A stretch of DNA of 64,000 nt from Candidatus Fusicatenibacter intestinigallinarum (GCA_019119555.1 DWWU01000013.1:1-64000), one strand, 5' to 3'. Counted from the stretch's first letter, positions 1-9,175 are shown. Notes: generated by a model from the sequence alone, not told the origin. Made by a program: numbers and translations.

Positions 1-146
1 AACGCAGGATAGGCAGTCAGGGCGTTTTCCAATGTATGGATACATAGATCGGCTTTCATATTTGTTTCCATTGCCAGACCGAGGACACTAAGATCAAAGC
101 AGTCAAAAATCGCAGATACATACAGTTTCCCGCTGGCTCTACGTTT
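1..146 (-). pseudogene. IS3-family transposase (OrfB) fragment, runs off the left edge
   Basis: An open minus-strand frame of about 48 codons reads GKLYVSAIFDCFD, then LGLAMETNMKADLC and TLENALTAYP. This resembles the middle of the rve/DDE integrase core of IS3-family OrfB proteins, where a beta-strand with the second catalytic Asp (here in FDCFD) is followed by the TLENA helix. No start codon is in frame: the frame meets a TGA at 147-149, inside the repeat that begins at about 141. The 5' part of the transposase therefore seems to have been lost or replaced by the repeat. The fragment continues past base 1, so I cannot tell whether the 3' part is intact. Recognition is by eye only. Confidence 0.6.
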
Positions 147-190
147 TCATACGGCCTGTGCAGTAAATGCACAGGCCTGGCCGAACTGCA
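141..190. repeat. Dispersed palindromic repeat, GCCTGTGCA hairpin part
   Basis: GGCCTGTGCA and TGCACAGGCC pair around a short loop, followed by CTGGCCGAACTG. This is the third hairpin of the composite repeat best seen at 43717-43850. It abuts the broken IS3 fragment. Confidence 0.7.
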
Positions 191-206
191 ACTATCTCTA
201 TAACAG

Positions 207-255
207 TTCAGCCAGCCGGTCATCTTCTTCCGATGACCGGCTGGCTGAATTTTTT
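207..255 (+). terminator. 17-bp perfect hairpin followed by T6
   Basis: Arms at 207-223 and 233-249 pair perfectly around a 9-nt loop and are followed by six T at 250-255. The outer arm (TTCAGCCAGCCGG) belongs to the dispersed palindrome family. The T-run is on the plus strand, so it would end plus-strand transcription. For the minus-strand debranching gene that stops at 281 the hairpin lacks a U-run. Confidence 0.6.
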
Positions 256-280
256 CAATGGCAAAGAAAAGAAAGCAGAC

Positions 281-3200
281 TTACTCCAGCGCCTCATACA
301 CCCGCAGAATCTCACCGACGCTCCAGGCCTGCGCAAAGCATCCCCTGGAGACCGTCGGATTTTCCCCGTCATAAATCTCCGGAAGCTGGCCGACGCAGCC
401 CTCACGCAGCGCGCTCTCCATCACTTCCAGCCGGCGGCGCACCGTCTCTTTTGCCTCTTTCGAGTTGTCATGCACTTTCAGGTAAGCCAGATAATATGCG
501 CCCAGCGGGAAGACCCAGACGGTTCCCTGATGGTAGGCCAGGTCCCGCTCCAGCTGTTCTCCGCCGTAATATGGATGGAATTCTTCGTCCTCCGGCGCCA
601 GCGTGCGCAGGCCGTACGGCGTGTACAGTTTTTCCCATACGGTCTGCACCACTTTTTCTTCCTGCTCCCGGGTCAGCATCGTAAAAGGCATCGAAACCGC
701 CCAGATCTGGTTGCAGCGGATCTGACGGTCGCTCTTTGTCCCGGAAACCACATCTTTCAGATATCCTTCCTCTTCCAGCCAGAACTGCTCCGAAAAGCTC
801 TTTTTTACCTGCTCCGCCAGCGCCACGTAATCCTGTCCGTCTGCAGACGACATGCTTCCGGAAAACTGTTCCATAATCCTCAGCGCATTATACCAGTAGG
901 CATTGATCTCCACCGGCTTTCCGTGACGCGGTGTCGGAAGAATTTCTCCCACACGGACGTCCATCCAGGTGACCTGATCCAGCCCCTCCCCGGCCATGAT
1001 CAGACCGTCCGCGTCCATATGGATTCCAAAATCCGTTCCTTTCCGGTAATGTTCCACGATCCGCTCCATCACCGGCCACATTTCCCCGACGAATGCCTGG
1101 TCGCCGCTTTTCTGCACATAAAGCCAGACGCTGTTGATAAACAGAAGCGCCGCATCCACAGTGTTGTACATCGGTTCTTTTCCGCCTTCCGGAAAAAGGT
1201 TCGGCATCAGACCATCTTTCTCATAGGCCGCAAAAGTCCGCAGAATGCTCTTCGCGGTTTCATACCGCCGCACAGAAATGCAGCACCCTGCCATCGCGAT
1301 CATGGTATCCCGTCCCCAGTCTTCAAAAAACGGAAAGCCTGCCAGAATCGTGTCCGCGCCTGTAGACTCCCGGCTGGAAATGAACTGGCCGGCGCTTTTT
1401 GCCAGCATCCTTGCCGTCGGATCGGAAAATCCCGCCGTTTCCGCCAGCATCCGCCGCTCCCTGCACAGCAGATCCCGAATCCTGTCAAACCGGCCGGAGG
1501 AAACGTTCTGCTCCGGGAACCCTTTGGCCGTCCGGGCGTCCGACTGTTCTGTTCCGGGAACCTCCCGCTTCATCGAATAAACCAGCTCGACGGTCCGGCT
1601 GGCTCCGGCCGGAACCAGCGCGGAAAACTGGTGGAGAGCAATCGTGCGTCCGTTCTCTCTCCTTCCGTCGCAGACGTCATAGGCGTAACGGCAGGTTTCT
1701 CCCTTCGGATATATCCTGGATTCCGCCGCATTGCTCTCAAAATACAGTCGCACATGTTGTGAGACAACCGCAGACTCCGTCCCCGTTTCCACAGAAAACC
1801 TCTGTGCGGGATCCAGATCCTGCCCTTTGGGCACGAACTGATAGCGGGGTATGATTTCCAGCTTCCAGTCTTTTCCGCTCTGGTTGTCCAGCTCATACCG
1901 CACGGCCACTGTGTTTGCTCCCGGCTCCATGACGACACTCCTGACTACCTCCACACCGCCTGCATGGAAGCGCCACCTGGGATAATCCTCAAAGGAAAAT
2001 TCGCTCAGATACCGGTATCCATCCTCGTCCTCCTGCCCTTCCAGGCTCTGCGTGGACAGCCAGTGCCCAGGCATCCCCTCCGCAGTCAGTCTTTCCGAAA
2101 GCCTGTGCACCAGGTTCCACCGGACATTCGGCGCTTTCAGGCTCGCCATCAGAAGCGCATGATCATTTCTTGTGACGGAATTTACGGCGGTACAGGAAGA
2201 AAATCCTCCCAGGCCGTTGGTCAGAAGCCAGCAGTTTTCCTCCCCCCGCTCCTGTGTCTTAAAATCATTCTTTCCATAGATAAATTTCATGTCTGTCATC
2301 GATTTTCCTTTCCGGATTTTTCCAAGCACCGCCGCCGATACGCCGTCCACAGTGACAGAATCTCCCCTGGCCGGTTCCTTTCTTTCCCAGCAATGGCTGT
2401 CCGCTCCCTTTACCAGCCAATGCCAGTCCTCTGCGGGAAGCTCCACGCGGACCGGGTTCTCTGTACGGTTGTATACCACAAAAAGCTCTTCCCAGCCATC
2501 ACAGTCTCTGAAGCGTGTATCAGGGGCATCCGGGCGATTGTCCATCCGGAAGCAGACCACCCCCGGACGTGTCTCCGACCACAGCAGACGGCCCGACGCC
2601 CGCCCGGATTTGTCGCAGAGCCCCGGCAGCTGCTTTCTGAGAGCGATCAGCCCCCGGTAATACGCTGTCAGATCCTCGTTTTCCCAGGCCCGCGACCAGT
2701 CCAGGCGATTGATGGAGATCGGTGAACAGTAGCTGTCCTCCAGCCCTTCCTTCGTTCTTCCGAATTCCTCGCCGGAGAGGAAGAACAGATGCCCCTGGCA
2801 GGTCATATAAATGGCCGCGGCCAGCCGGTACGCCTTCCGGAATTCCTGACGTTCCGTATGATAACCGCCTTCCGGATGCAGGGTGTCCGCAAGCTTGTCC
2901 CACAGGGTCAGATTGTCATGGGCGGAAACATATGTGATAATCTGCGAGGGAGCCTGCGCCAGCGCGGCGCTTCCGGGCGCACACCAGGCAGTCACTCCAC
3001 GGAGGATGTCGTTTTCCAATCCCTCTCCTCCATTGACAAATCCCGGCTGGTTCCGCTCAAACACATGTCCTTTGACCGCGTCGCGGGTATTGTCGCAGAA
3101 CACTCCGATCCTGGGATTCAGCCTGCGGATATTTTCCTTATTGGCCGGATAACTTCCCGGCTCCATGCGCGACGCCCGCGCGGACCAGGGTTCGCCGTAG

Positions 3201-4258
3201 ATCAGCTTCTCCCCTTCTCCGAACTCCCGGTCCAGCGCCTCCTGAATCCGGTTCATCAGATCCGTATCCAGCAGCCCCATCAGGTCAAACCGGAATCCGT
3301 CCATATGGTATTCCCGCGCCCAGTACAGCACAGAATCCAGGATATATTTCCCGCACATGGGCCGTTCGCTGGCAACGTCGTTTCCGCAGTCGGAACCATT
3401 GCACCAGGTCCCGTCCTCCTCTGTCCGGTAATAGTAGCCCGGCACCGTCCGTTCCAGCCAGGAATCCTTCCGGTAAGTGTGATTGTAAACCACATCCATA
3501 ATCACACGAAATCCGTTCCTGTGCAGATTCTGTACCATTTCCTTGCATTCCCGGACACGCACTTCCCCGTGATACGGGTCAGAGGAATAAAACCCTTCCG
3601 GAATCCAGTAATTCACCGGATCATATCCCCAGTTGAACTGTTCCTTCGGTCCGGTCTCATCCACCGACCCGAAATCATAGACGGGCATCAGCTGAATATG
3701 CGTCACCCCAAGCTTCTGCAGATACCGCATGCCGGTAGGATGAATCCCATCGCCGTTCAGCGTCGTGTCCTCCACGCCAAACGCCCGGTAGGTTCCCCGA
3801 ACCTCTTCCGGAAATCCGCCGGCCGGATCCCAGGAATACTCCCTGACATTCAGTTCGTAAATCACATCCTCCGATCCCTGTTCCGGCGCCCGGTCTTCCT
3901 CCCAGCCTTCCGGGTCCGTCAGCTCCGGGCGCAGAACCATACTGCGCGCCCCATTGGCGCCGCAGGCCCGGGCATAGGGATCCGCCGTACGCGTCAGGTC
4001 CTCCCCCCGCTGAATTTCATAGTCATAATATACCCCGTTCAGATCTTCCGGAAACAGTTCCGACCAGACGCCGTTTTCTTGCGGGCGCATGGCTTCCCGG
4101 CGAAAGGCTTCCGTTCTCTCGTTCCCGTTTCGGTACAGATTCAGAAAAACCCCCTCTGCCCCGGGACTCCACAGCTTGAAAACTGTCTTCTCCCCGTCGC
4201 AGAAGGCCCCCAGATCATTTCCTCCATAATAACAATTTCTCAAAGATGATTCCAACAT
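281..4258 (-). CDS. Type I pullulanase fused to glycogen debranching enzyme (GH13 + GH133), 1325 aa
   Basis: This single frame encodes two complete alpha-glucan debranching enzymes. Residues 1-653 are a CBM48 plus GH13 pullulanase: YELNVREYS, NWGYDPVNY, region I VIMDVVYNH, region II GFRFDLMGL (Asp nucleophile), region III IYGEPW (Glu acid/base) and region IV with HDN. Residues 654-1325 are a GH133 amylo-alpha-1,6-glucosidase: WLLTNGLGGF, FEDWGRDTM, YNTVDAALLF, TWMDVRVG, KPVEINAYWYNAL and YHQGTVWVFPLG. There is no signal peptide, so it should act in the cytoplasm on imported maltodextrin or glycogen. The gene starts at an ATG with AAAGGA upstream, 33 bp after malG, as the last gene of the maltodextrin import operon. 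Each half has the usual length of its family and the join is tight, so the fusion looks like loss of a stop codon between two genes. A sequencing or assembly error at the join cannot be excluded. Confidence 0.93.
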   Translation of the reverse strand: MLESSLRNCYYGGNDLGAFCDGEKTVFKLWSPGAEGVFLNLYRNGNERTEAFRREAMRPQENGVWSELFPEDLNGVYYDYEIQRGEDLTRTADPYARACGANGARSMVLRPELTDPEGWEEDRAPEQGSEDVIYELNVREYSWDPAGGFPEEVRGTYRAFGVEDTTLNGDGIHPTGMRYLQKLGVTHIQLMPVYDFGSVDETGPKEQFNWGYDPVNYWIPEGFYSSDPYHGEVRVRECKEMVQNLHRNGFRVIMDVVYNHTYRKDSWLERTVPGYYYRTEEDGTWCNGSDCGNDVASERPMCGKYILDSVLYWAREYHMDGFRFDLMGLLDTDLMNRIQEALDREFGEGEKLIYGEPWSARASRMEPGSYPANKENIRRLNPRIGVFCDNTRDAVKGHVFERNQPGFVNGGEGLENDILRGVTAWCAPGSAALAQAPSQIITYVSAHDNLTLWDKLADTLHPEGGYHTERQEFRKAYRLAAAIYMTCQGHLFFLSGEEFGRTKEGLEDSYCSPISINRLDWSRAWENEDLTAYYRGLIALRKQLPGLCDKSGRASGRLLWSETRPGVVCFRMDNRPDAPDTRFRDCDGWEELFVVYNRTENPVRVELPAEDWHWLVKGADSHCWERKEPARGDSVTVDGVSAAVLGKIRKGKSMTDMKFIYGKNDFKTQERGEENCWLLTNGLGGFSSCTAVNSVTRNDHALLMASLKAPNVRWNLVHRLSERLTAEGMPGHWLSTQSLEGQEDEDGYRYLSEFSFEDYPRWRFHAGGVEVVRSVVMEPGANTVAVRYELDNQSGKDWKLEIIPRYQFVPKGQDLDPAQRFSVETGTESAVVSQHVRLYFESNAAESRIYPKGETCRYAYDVCDGRRENGRTIALHQFSALVPAGASRTVELVYSMKREVPGTEQSDARTAKGFPEQNVSSGRFDRIRDLLCRERRMLAETAGFSDPTARMLAKSAGQFISSRESTGADTILAGFPFFEDWGRDTMIAMAGCCISVRRYETAKSILRTFAAYEKDGLMPNLFPEGGKEPMYNTVDAALLFINSVWLYVQKSGDQAFVGEMWPVMERIVEHYRKGTDFGIHMDADGLIMAGEGLDQVTWMDVRVGEILPTPRHGKPVEINAYWYNALRIMEQFSGSMSSADGQDYVALAEQVKKSFSEQFWLEEEGYLKDVVSGTKSDRQIRCNQIWAVSMPFTMLTREQEEKVVQTVWEKLYTPYGLRTLAPEDEEFHPYYGGEQLERDLAYHQGTVWVFPLGAYYLAYLKVHDNSKEAKETVRRRLEVMESALREGCVGQLPEIYDGENPTVSRGCFAQAWSVGEILRVYEALE
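2297..2309 (-). promoter_or_regulatory. Internal Shine-Dalgarno and ATG at the pullulanase/GH133 junction
   Basis: At the domain join the minus strand reads AAAGGAAAATCGATG: an AGGA six bases before an in-frame ATG (residue 654), exactly where a free GH133 protein would begin. It looks like the preserved start site of a formerly separate gene and could still allow a separate GH133 product to be made. Confidence 0.55.
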
Positions 4259-4291
4259 AAGTCTGATTCCTTTATCCGCCGGTAACCTCCG

Positions 4292-5146
4292 TCAGCCTTT
4301 CACAGCTCCTGACAGTCCGTCCACATAGAATCTCTGCAGACACAGGAACAGGATCGCAATCGGGATGGAGATCAGCACGGCTCCTGCCGCGAAACTGGTG
4401 TACCAGCCGTCAATATATTCCTTTTCAAGCATTTTCCACAGACCGATCGCCACGGTATACTGATCCGCATTTGCACGGCAGATAACCTTTGCGAAGATGA
4501 AATCCAGCCACGGTCCCATAAAAGACGTAAGGATGGTGTAGATGATGATCGGCTTGCTCAGCGGGATTGTAATTCTTGTGAAAATTCTCCAGCGGGTGCA
4601 TCCGTCGATCAGCGCCGCCTCATCGATTTCCTTCGGAATCGTGTCAAAGAATCCTTTGGAAATCTGGAAGGACAGAGCCGCGCCTCCGGAATAGCACAGA
4701 ACCAGAGCCACACGAATCAGGGAACCCTCCGTCAGCCCCACCGCTTTCAGGATGAAGTACACGGCGATCATGGACATGAAAGACGGGAACAGGCCCAGGA
4801 TCATGGCCATGTTCATGTACGGTTTTCTCATCTTGAATTTCAGTCTGGACAGACAGTATGAGGCAGACAGCACATAAAACGCTGACAGGATACAGGAAAA
4901 GATCGCGATGATCAGTGTATTCATGAACATCTGCGGGAAGTTCAGAATAGAAGTATCCGTAAACAGCTTGATATAGTTATCCAGCGTATAGCTCTGCGGC
5001 AGGAAGGTGGACACGTAAGAACCCTTCTCCGCACGGAAGCTGGTCAGGATGACCCAGAGGATCGGGAACACCCAGATAAATGCCAGAACCGCCAGAAGAC
5101 AGTGGATGGCAACGTTTTTGATTTTTTTCGACGTTTTGTGACTCAT
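4292..5146 (-). CDS. malG: Sugar ABC transporter permease, MalG type
   Basis: Inner-membrane permease (284 aa) of a CUT1 carbohydrate importer. It has six predicted membrane segments and the EAA loop EIDEAALIDGCTRWRIF (about residues 185-202), which docks the ATPase. It begins with ATG after GGGAGG, two bases after the malF stop, so the two are translationally coupled. With MalE, MalF and the debranching fusion it forms a maltodextrin uptake and breakdown operon. No ATPase gene is nearby; related Firmicutes use a shared MsmX/MalK-like ATPase encoded elsewhere, which is inferred here. The substrate is deduced from the neighbours and could be another alpha-glucan oligosaccharide. Confidence 0.9.
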   Translation of the reverse strand: MSHKTSKKIKNVAIHCLLAVLAFIWVFPILWVILTSFRAEKGSYVSTFLPQSYTLDNYIKLFTDTSILNFPQMFMNTLIIAIFSCILSAFYVLSASYCLSRLKFKMRKPYMNMAMILGLFPSFMSMIAVYFILKAVGLTEGSLIRVALVLCYSGGAALSFQISKGFFDTIPKEIDEAALIDGCTRWRIFTRITIPLSKPIIIYTILTSFMGPWLDFIFAKVICRANADQYTVAIGLWKMLEKEYIDGWYTSFAAGAVLISIPIAILFLCLQRFYVDGLSGAVKG

Positions 5147-5148
5147 GC

Positions 5149-6528
5149 TTAAAATCCTCCCTCTTCCTTATAGGATTTGCTGTTCCGGTATGTGAAGAGC
5201 GCTCCGACCGCAAGGATCACGAAGGTCAGAATACCGATGACCGCGCCTACGTTATAATACTGCTTGTCCACGGTCAGCTTGTACAGCCAGGTAACCAGCA
5301 GGTCCGTGCTTCCCGCGGTGGACGAAAGATTCGTCACCGGGTCGCCGCCGGACAGCAGGTAGATCACATTGAAGTTATTCACGTTTCCTGTAAATGTCGA
5401 GATCAGATACGGTGTGGTCACATACAGCATATAAGGAAGCGTAATTTTAAAGAAGCTCTGGAACGCGTTGGCTCCGTCCACTTTCGCCGCTTCGTAAAGT
5501 TCCGCCGGAATGTTCTGGAGAACGCCGGTCAGCTGCAGCAGAGTATACGGCACGCCGACCCAGATATTGATCACGATTACCGTCACACGCGCCCAGGTGG
5601 GATCCGTAAAGAACGGAAGACTGGCGTCCGGACCGATCAGACCAATGTTTCTCAGCAGTACGTTGACCGCGCCTTCCGGCTGCAGCATGGTACGCATAAT
5701 CAGCAGAGATACGAACATCGGAACCGCGCAGGAAAGCACAAAGCAGAAACGCCAGAAGCCTTTTGCCTTTGTCTCTTTCCGGTTGATGATCAGAGACAGA
5801 ATCATTCCGCAGATATAGTTGGAGAACGTCGCAAAAAACGCCCATACGATTGTCCAGATCAGAACCGACCAGAAGGTGCTGCCCAGAACGCTGCTGGAGT
5901 CAAACAGGGTCTTGAAGTTGTCCAGTCCCACCCAGTCAAACAGTACCAGGTGATTGTCGATCAGGCTGTAGTTGGTGAACGCCATACAGATCATGAACGC
6001 CAGCGGCAGCACCGTCAGCGCGAAAATAAAGAACAGAGGCGGCGTCATCAGAAGCTTGTGAAGATTTTCGTCCAGAAGCGACTTCAGGTCTTCCGCAAAC
6101 GTGTTGACATGCTTTCCCTGCTTTGCCAGGCATTCCGCCTTGTACGCGCTCTTCAGGGAACCTCTCCATATGTAAACCATCAGCAGCGTCACAAAAATGG
6201 TGGCTACTCCGTAGAGAAGAATCGTAATGGACTGATCTCCCTGTGTATACAGATAAACCTGCTGCGCCTCATCCCAGTATTCCTGCTGCTCTACCGTTCC
6301 CAGGGAACCGAGCATATACAGGCAGTGCAGTCCGGTCATGATCATAAACACAATATATGCCGCTTCCGCCGCCAGATACAGAAGACCTTTGATCCTCTGT
6401 CCGTGGACAAAGCTTCCAAGTCCCATCACGAACATGGAAAGCTTTGTCTCCGGAGCGCCTTTCGTAAGCGCTGCGGTACAGGTATACGGCGTATCAAACT
6501 CACTTGCTTTTCGTTTCCTTCCAAACAT
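5149..6528 (-). CDS. malF: Sugar ABC transporter permease, MalF type
   Basis: Permease subunit (459 aa) that pairs with MalG. The EAA motif YEAAKVDGANAFQSFFKITLP lies near residue 355. The N-terminal third carries two further hydrophobic stretches (about residues 30-70 and 100-120) before the usual core, as in MalF/GanP-type permeases. The start ATG follows a GGAGG sequence. The gene lies 17 bp after malE and 2 bp before malG. Confidence 0.9.
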   Translation of the reverse strand: MFGRKRKASEFDTPYTCTAALTKGAPETKLSMFVMGLGSFVHGQRIKGLLYLAAEAAYIVFMIMTGLHCLYMLGSLGTVEQQEYWDEAQQVYLYTQGDQSITILLYGVATIFVTLLMVYIWRGSLKSAYKAECLAKQGKHVNTFAEDLKSLLDENLHKLLMTPPLFFIFALTVLPLAFMICMAFTNYSLIDNHLVLFDWVGLDNFKTLFDSSSVLGSTFWSVLIWTIVWAFFATFSNYICGMILSLIINRKETKAKGFWRFCFVLSCAVPMFVSLLIMRTMLQPEGAVNVLLRNIGLIGPDASLPFFTDPTWARVTVIVINIWVGVPYTLLQLTGVLQNIPAELYEAAKVDGANAFQSFFKITLPYMLYVTTPYLISTFTGNVNNFNVIYLLSGGDPVTNLSSTAGSTDLLVTWLYKLTVDKQYYNVGAVIGILTFVILAVGALFTYRNSKSYKEEGGF

Positions 6529-6545
6529 GTTTCACCCTCCCCATA

Positions 6546-7766
6546 TCAGATACCGTCGCTGTTCATCGCGGTATTCATATCCTTTGTCATCTGTTCCGCA
6601 TTGTCATGGGTCACGCTTCCGTTGCGGATTCCTTTTCCGAGATTCTCCACCGGTACCCAGCAGTTATTCATCTGTGGAACGATCGGCTGAAGAATCGACG
6701 TGCGGTCAAAGGTATCGTTCTGGGCGAACACCACAGGATCCGACGCGATGGATTCGTCTTTCAGAAGCTCTGTATTGCACGGAACGACGTTGAGCAGCTC
6801 GTAATGCAGCTGCTGCGCTTCCGCGGAGGCAAGGTAGATTGCCAGCTCCACTGCCTGCACCATATATTTGCTGTGTGCATTTACGCCGACTGCCTTGGAA
6901 CCGCCGTAAGCCTTCATCTGTACTTCTTTTCCGTTCAGGTTGAACGTCGGGAGCGCCACAACGCCCATGTTGTCTCCGAGGATCTCTTCGATCGCTGCCG
7001 CATCCCAGGAGCCGGTGAACATTGCGTTAATGCTGCCGTCGCGAAGTCCGGCGATACCGGAACCGTCCGCATCAATTTTGAAGTTCGGATTCTGATTCAG
7101 GTCGATCAGATAATTGGTCACCTCCACGGCGTTCTCCCCGCCGAAATCAACGCCGGCCTCCTCGTCAAAGCCGTCCTCGCCGAACAGGGTACAGCCGTTG
7201 CCCACATAAAACGCGGGAAGGTACCAGGAGTTTGTAAACGGGAAGGAAACCACGCCCTTCTCAAGCATCGTATCCAGGCTCTTCACATCCTCCTCCGAGA
7301 AAACACTCTTGTCATAATACATATACCAGATATTGCTGGTATACGGCGCTCCGTAGAGCTCCCCATCCCAGGTCACGGACTGGAGCATCGCCTCGGAGTT
7401 GGTGCTTCTGATCTCCTCCGCATACTTTCCGCCGAATTTTGCTCCCGCGTTTGCGTTGGTCAGCGTGGTCAGCGCGTTGTTCGCGTAGAAAAATACGTCG
7501 GCGCTGGCCGTGGGATCCTGTGCAACCTGCGTTGCGGCGCTGGCCTCGTCCGCTACGCCGTAGACAAACGTAATGTCCCATTCCGGATGCATCTCGGCAA
7601 AGTTCTCACAGCAGGTCTGCAGCCACTCGCCGCTGTCCTTGGACTGGTCGTTGGACGGTGACCAGACCATCAGGCGGACCTCCTCCTTGCCGCCGGAGGA
7701 CTGGCACCCTCCGAAGACTGATGCGGCAAGTATGCCCGCCATCAGCAATGCAATTCGCTTTTTCAT
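6546..7766 (-). CDS. malE: Extracellular sugar-binding lipoprotein, MalE type
   Basis: Solute-binding protein (406 aa) of ABC family 1. The signal peptide ends in the lipobox VFGGC (Cys about residue 20), so the mature protein should be anchored outside the membrane by a lipid. The typical features follow: VRLMVWSPSND near the N-terminus, APYTSNIWYMYYDKSVF, and FTGSWDAAAIEE. It is the first gene of the operon, with a promoter about 150 bp upstream and AAGGAAG before the ATG. The maltodextrin specificity is inferred from the downstream debranching enzyme. Confidence 0.92.
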   Translation of the reverse strand: MKKRIALLMAGILAASVFGGCQSSGGKEEVRLMVWSPSNDQSKDSGEWLQTCCENFAEMHPEWDITFVYGVADEASAATQVAQDPTASADVFFYANNALTTLTNANAGAKFGGKYAEEIRSTNSEAMLQSVTWDGELYGAPYTSNIWYMYYDKSVFSEEDVKSLDTMLEKGVVSFPFTNSWYLPAFYVGNGCTLFGEDGFDEEAGVDFGGENAVEVTNYLIDLNQNPNFKIDADGSGIAGLRDGSINAMFTGSWDAAAIEEILGDNMGVVALPTFNLNGKEVQMKAYGGSKAVGVNAHSKYMVQAVELAIYLASAEAQQLHYELLNVVPCNTELLKDESIASDPVVFAQNDTFDRTSILQPIVPQMNNCWVPVENLGKGIRNGSVTHDNAEQMTKDMNTAMNSDGI

Positions 7767-7923
7767 ACCTCTTCTTCCTTTCCGGCACCACCAGAAAACC
7801 GCCTATCCTCCCGTCGTCCGTCAACAGCCACTGTGTCTGATGCGCAGACCTGTCTCAACTGCCATTGGCTTCCTGGATTTCTGCCATTTCTTTATTTTTG
7901 TTTCGCTTAGTTTAGTTGTTTTT

Positions 7924-7952
7924 AATATATTCCCGTTTCTTTTATTAGTCAA
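7924..7952 (-). promoter_or_regulatory. Promoter of the malEFG-debranching operon
   Basis: TTGACT (7947-7952) and TATATT (7924-7929) on the minus strand are separated by exactly 17 bp. This leaves an AT-rich leader of about 150 nt before malE, in which AGCGAAAC is a possible regulator half-site. Confidence 0.7.
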
Positions 7953-8037
7953 GCTGTTTTTTGTTGAATATGATAAGTTTTAGCAGTTGTTACAATTTCA
8001 TTCACCGCATTTTGGCTATTTTGTTTTCCGAAATTTT

Positions 8038-8050
8038 ACGAAACATTCGT
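8038..8050. promoter_or_regulatory. Candidate LacI-type operator between malE and its regulator
   Basis: ACGAA and TTCGT form an inverted repeat around ACA. It shares the CGAAAC core with the palindrome at 8127-8138. Binding is inferred. Confidence 0.35.
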
Positions 8051-8070
8051 GGAACCCCACGGGAAATTTA

Positions 8071-8099
8071 TTGATTCCCGGCGTTATGTAGTATATAAT
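8071..8099 (+). promoter_or_regulatory. Promoter of the LacI-family regulator gene
   Basis: TTGATT (8071-8076), a 17-bp spacer and TATAAT (8094-8099) lie about 72 bp upstream of the regulator ATG. Confidence 0.7.
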
Positions 8100-8126
8100 A
8101 AAGGAAGTATTTGACTCTTTTTTCGG

Positions 8127-8138
8127 AGTTTCGAAACT
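8127..8138. promoter_or_regulatory. Perfect 12-bp palindrome, candidate autoregulatory operator
   Basis: AGTTTCGAAACT is a perfect palindrome lying just after the predicted transcription start of the LacI-family gene. LacI regulators usually bind such even palindromes. This is inference. Confidence 0.45.
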
Positions 8139-8170
8139 TTTTTCTCTTTTGATAAAAGGAAGTGAAGTCT

Positions 8171-9175
8171 ATGACAACAATCGCCGATATAGGAAAAAGG
8201 CTCGGTGTCTCCAAAAGTACCGTCTCCAAGGCGCTGAACAACGCGCCGGATATCAGCGAAAATCTGAGAAAAACAATTGTGGAAACCGCCGTCGAAATGG
8301 GATATTCCAAACTCCGGCAGAACAGAAAGGAGGCGAAAAAGCTCTGCATCCTGATTGAAAATATGGATTATACCAACGATCTGCATTTCGGCTATCATAT
8401 TATCGTCGGATTCCGGCAGCTGGCGGAACCCTCCGGCTATCAGGTGGACGTCGTTCCTCTGGACAACGAGATGCAGCGCGCAACGGGTTTTGACGCGTTC
8501 ATGCTTCAGCACCATTATCTCGGAGCATTCATTCTCGGCATGTCCCTCAACGACCCCTGGATGAATGATCTGCAGGCCAGCCGCACCCCTGCCGTTCTGT
8601 ACGACAACTATGTGCCGGAAAATCCCACAACCTGCTATGTGGGCATCGACAATTCCGAAGGCATGAATCTTGCAGTAAAACATCTGAAAAGCCTGGGGCA
8701 CCGGAACATCGGCTATCTCAGCACCTCTCTCGGCTCCTATATTACCCAGGTGCGTCACCGGGCGTTTTTCAGCGCCCTGAAAAAAAACGGACTGAAATCC
8801 GATCCCCGGCTGGCCGGAATCTCCTATTACGTCTCCGAATGCGTCCGGCGGAATGTTCCAAAGCTGCTGGATCAGGGCGTCACCGCAATCATCTGCTGCC
8901 ATGACCAGATGGCAAACGCCGCAATGGTCCAGTGCCGGGAAGCAGGGATAAAGATCCCGGAGGACGTCAGCATTGTAGGCTTCGACGATCTCCCCATGTG
9001 CGCCTACACGGAGCCGCCTCTGACAACAGTCCGCCAGGATCAGCTTCTGCTGGGGAAATGCGGCTATCACGCGCTGGAAAGTCTTCTGGACGGTGTTCCT
9101 GTGGGAACCCTGCTGCTGCATGCGAGCCTCGTAACGCGCCAGTCCTGCGGAACGGCTGCGCGTCAGAAAGGATAA
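8171..9175 (+). CDS. LacI-family transcriptional regulator of the maltodextrin operon
   Basis: A 334-aa regulator. The N-terminal helix-turn-helix TTIADIGKRLGVSKSTVSKALN starts at residue 2, followed by a periplasmic-binding-protein-like sensor domain (YDNYVPENPTTCYVGIDN; IPEDVSIVGFDD near residue 270). I place the start at the ATG at 8171, with AAAGGA about 10 nt upstream. A GTG at 8162 is possible but touches the Shine-Dalgarno sequence, and LacI proteins normally begin right before the HTH. It is transcribed away from malE across a 404-bp region holding both promoters and two candidate operators, so it probably controls the mal operon and itself in response to a sugar. Confidence 0.92.
   Translation: MTTIADIGKRLGVSKSTVSKALNNAPDISENLRKTIVETAVEMGYSKLRQNRKEAKKLCILIENMDYTNDLHFGYHIIVGFRQLAEPSGYQVDVVPLDNEMQRATGFDAFMLQHHYLGAFILGMSLNDPWMNDLQASRTPAVLYDNYVPENPTTCYVGIDNSEGMNLAVKHLKSLGHRNIGYLSTSLGSYITQVRHRAFFSALKKNGLKSDPRLAGISYYVSECVRRNVPKLLDQGVTAIICCHDQMANAAMVQCREAGIKIPEDVSIVGFDDLPMCAYTEPPLTTVRQDQLLLGKCGYHALESLLDGVPVGTLLLHASLVTRQSCGTAARQKG

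Noticed and set aside
207-255. Terminator of the debranching fusion gene
   Set aside because: The T-run is on the plus strand, whereas the gene is transcribed on the minus strand, so it is listed as a plus-strand terminator only.
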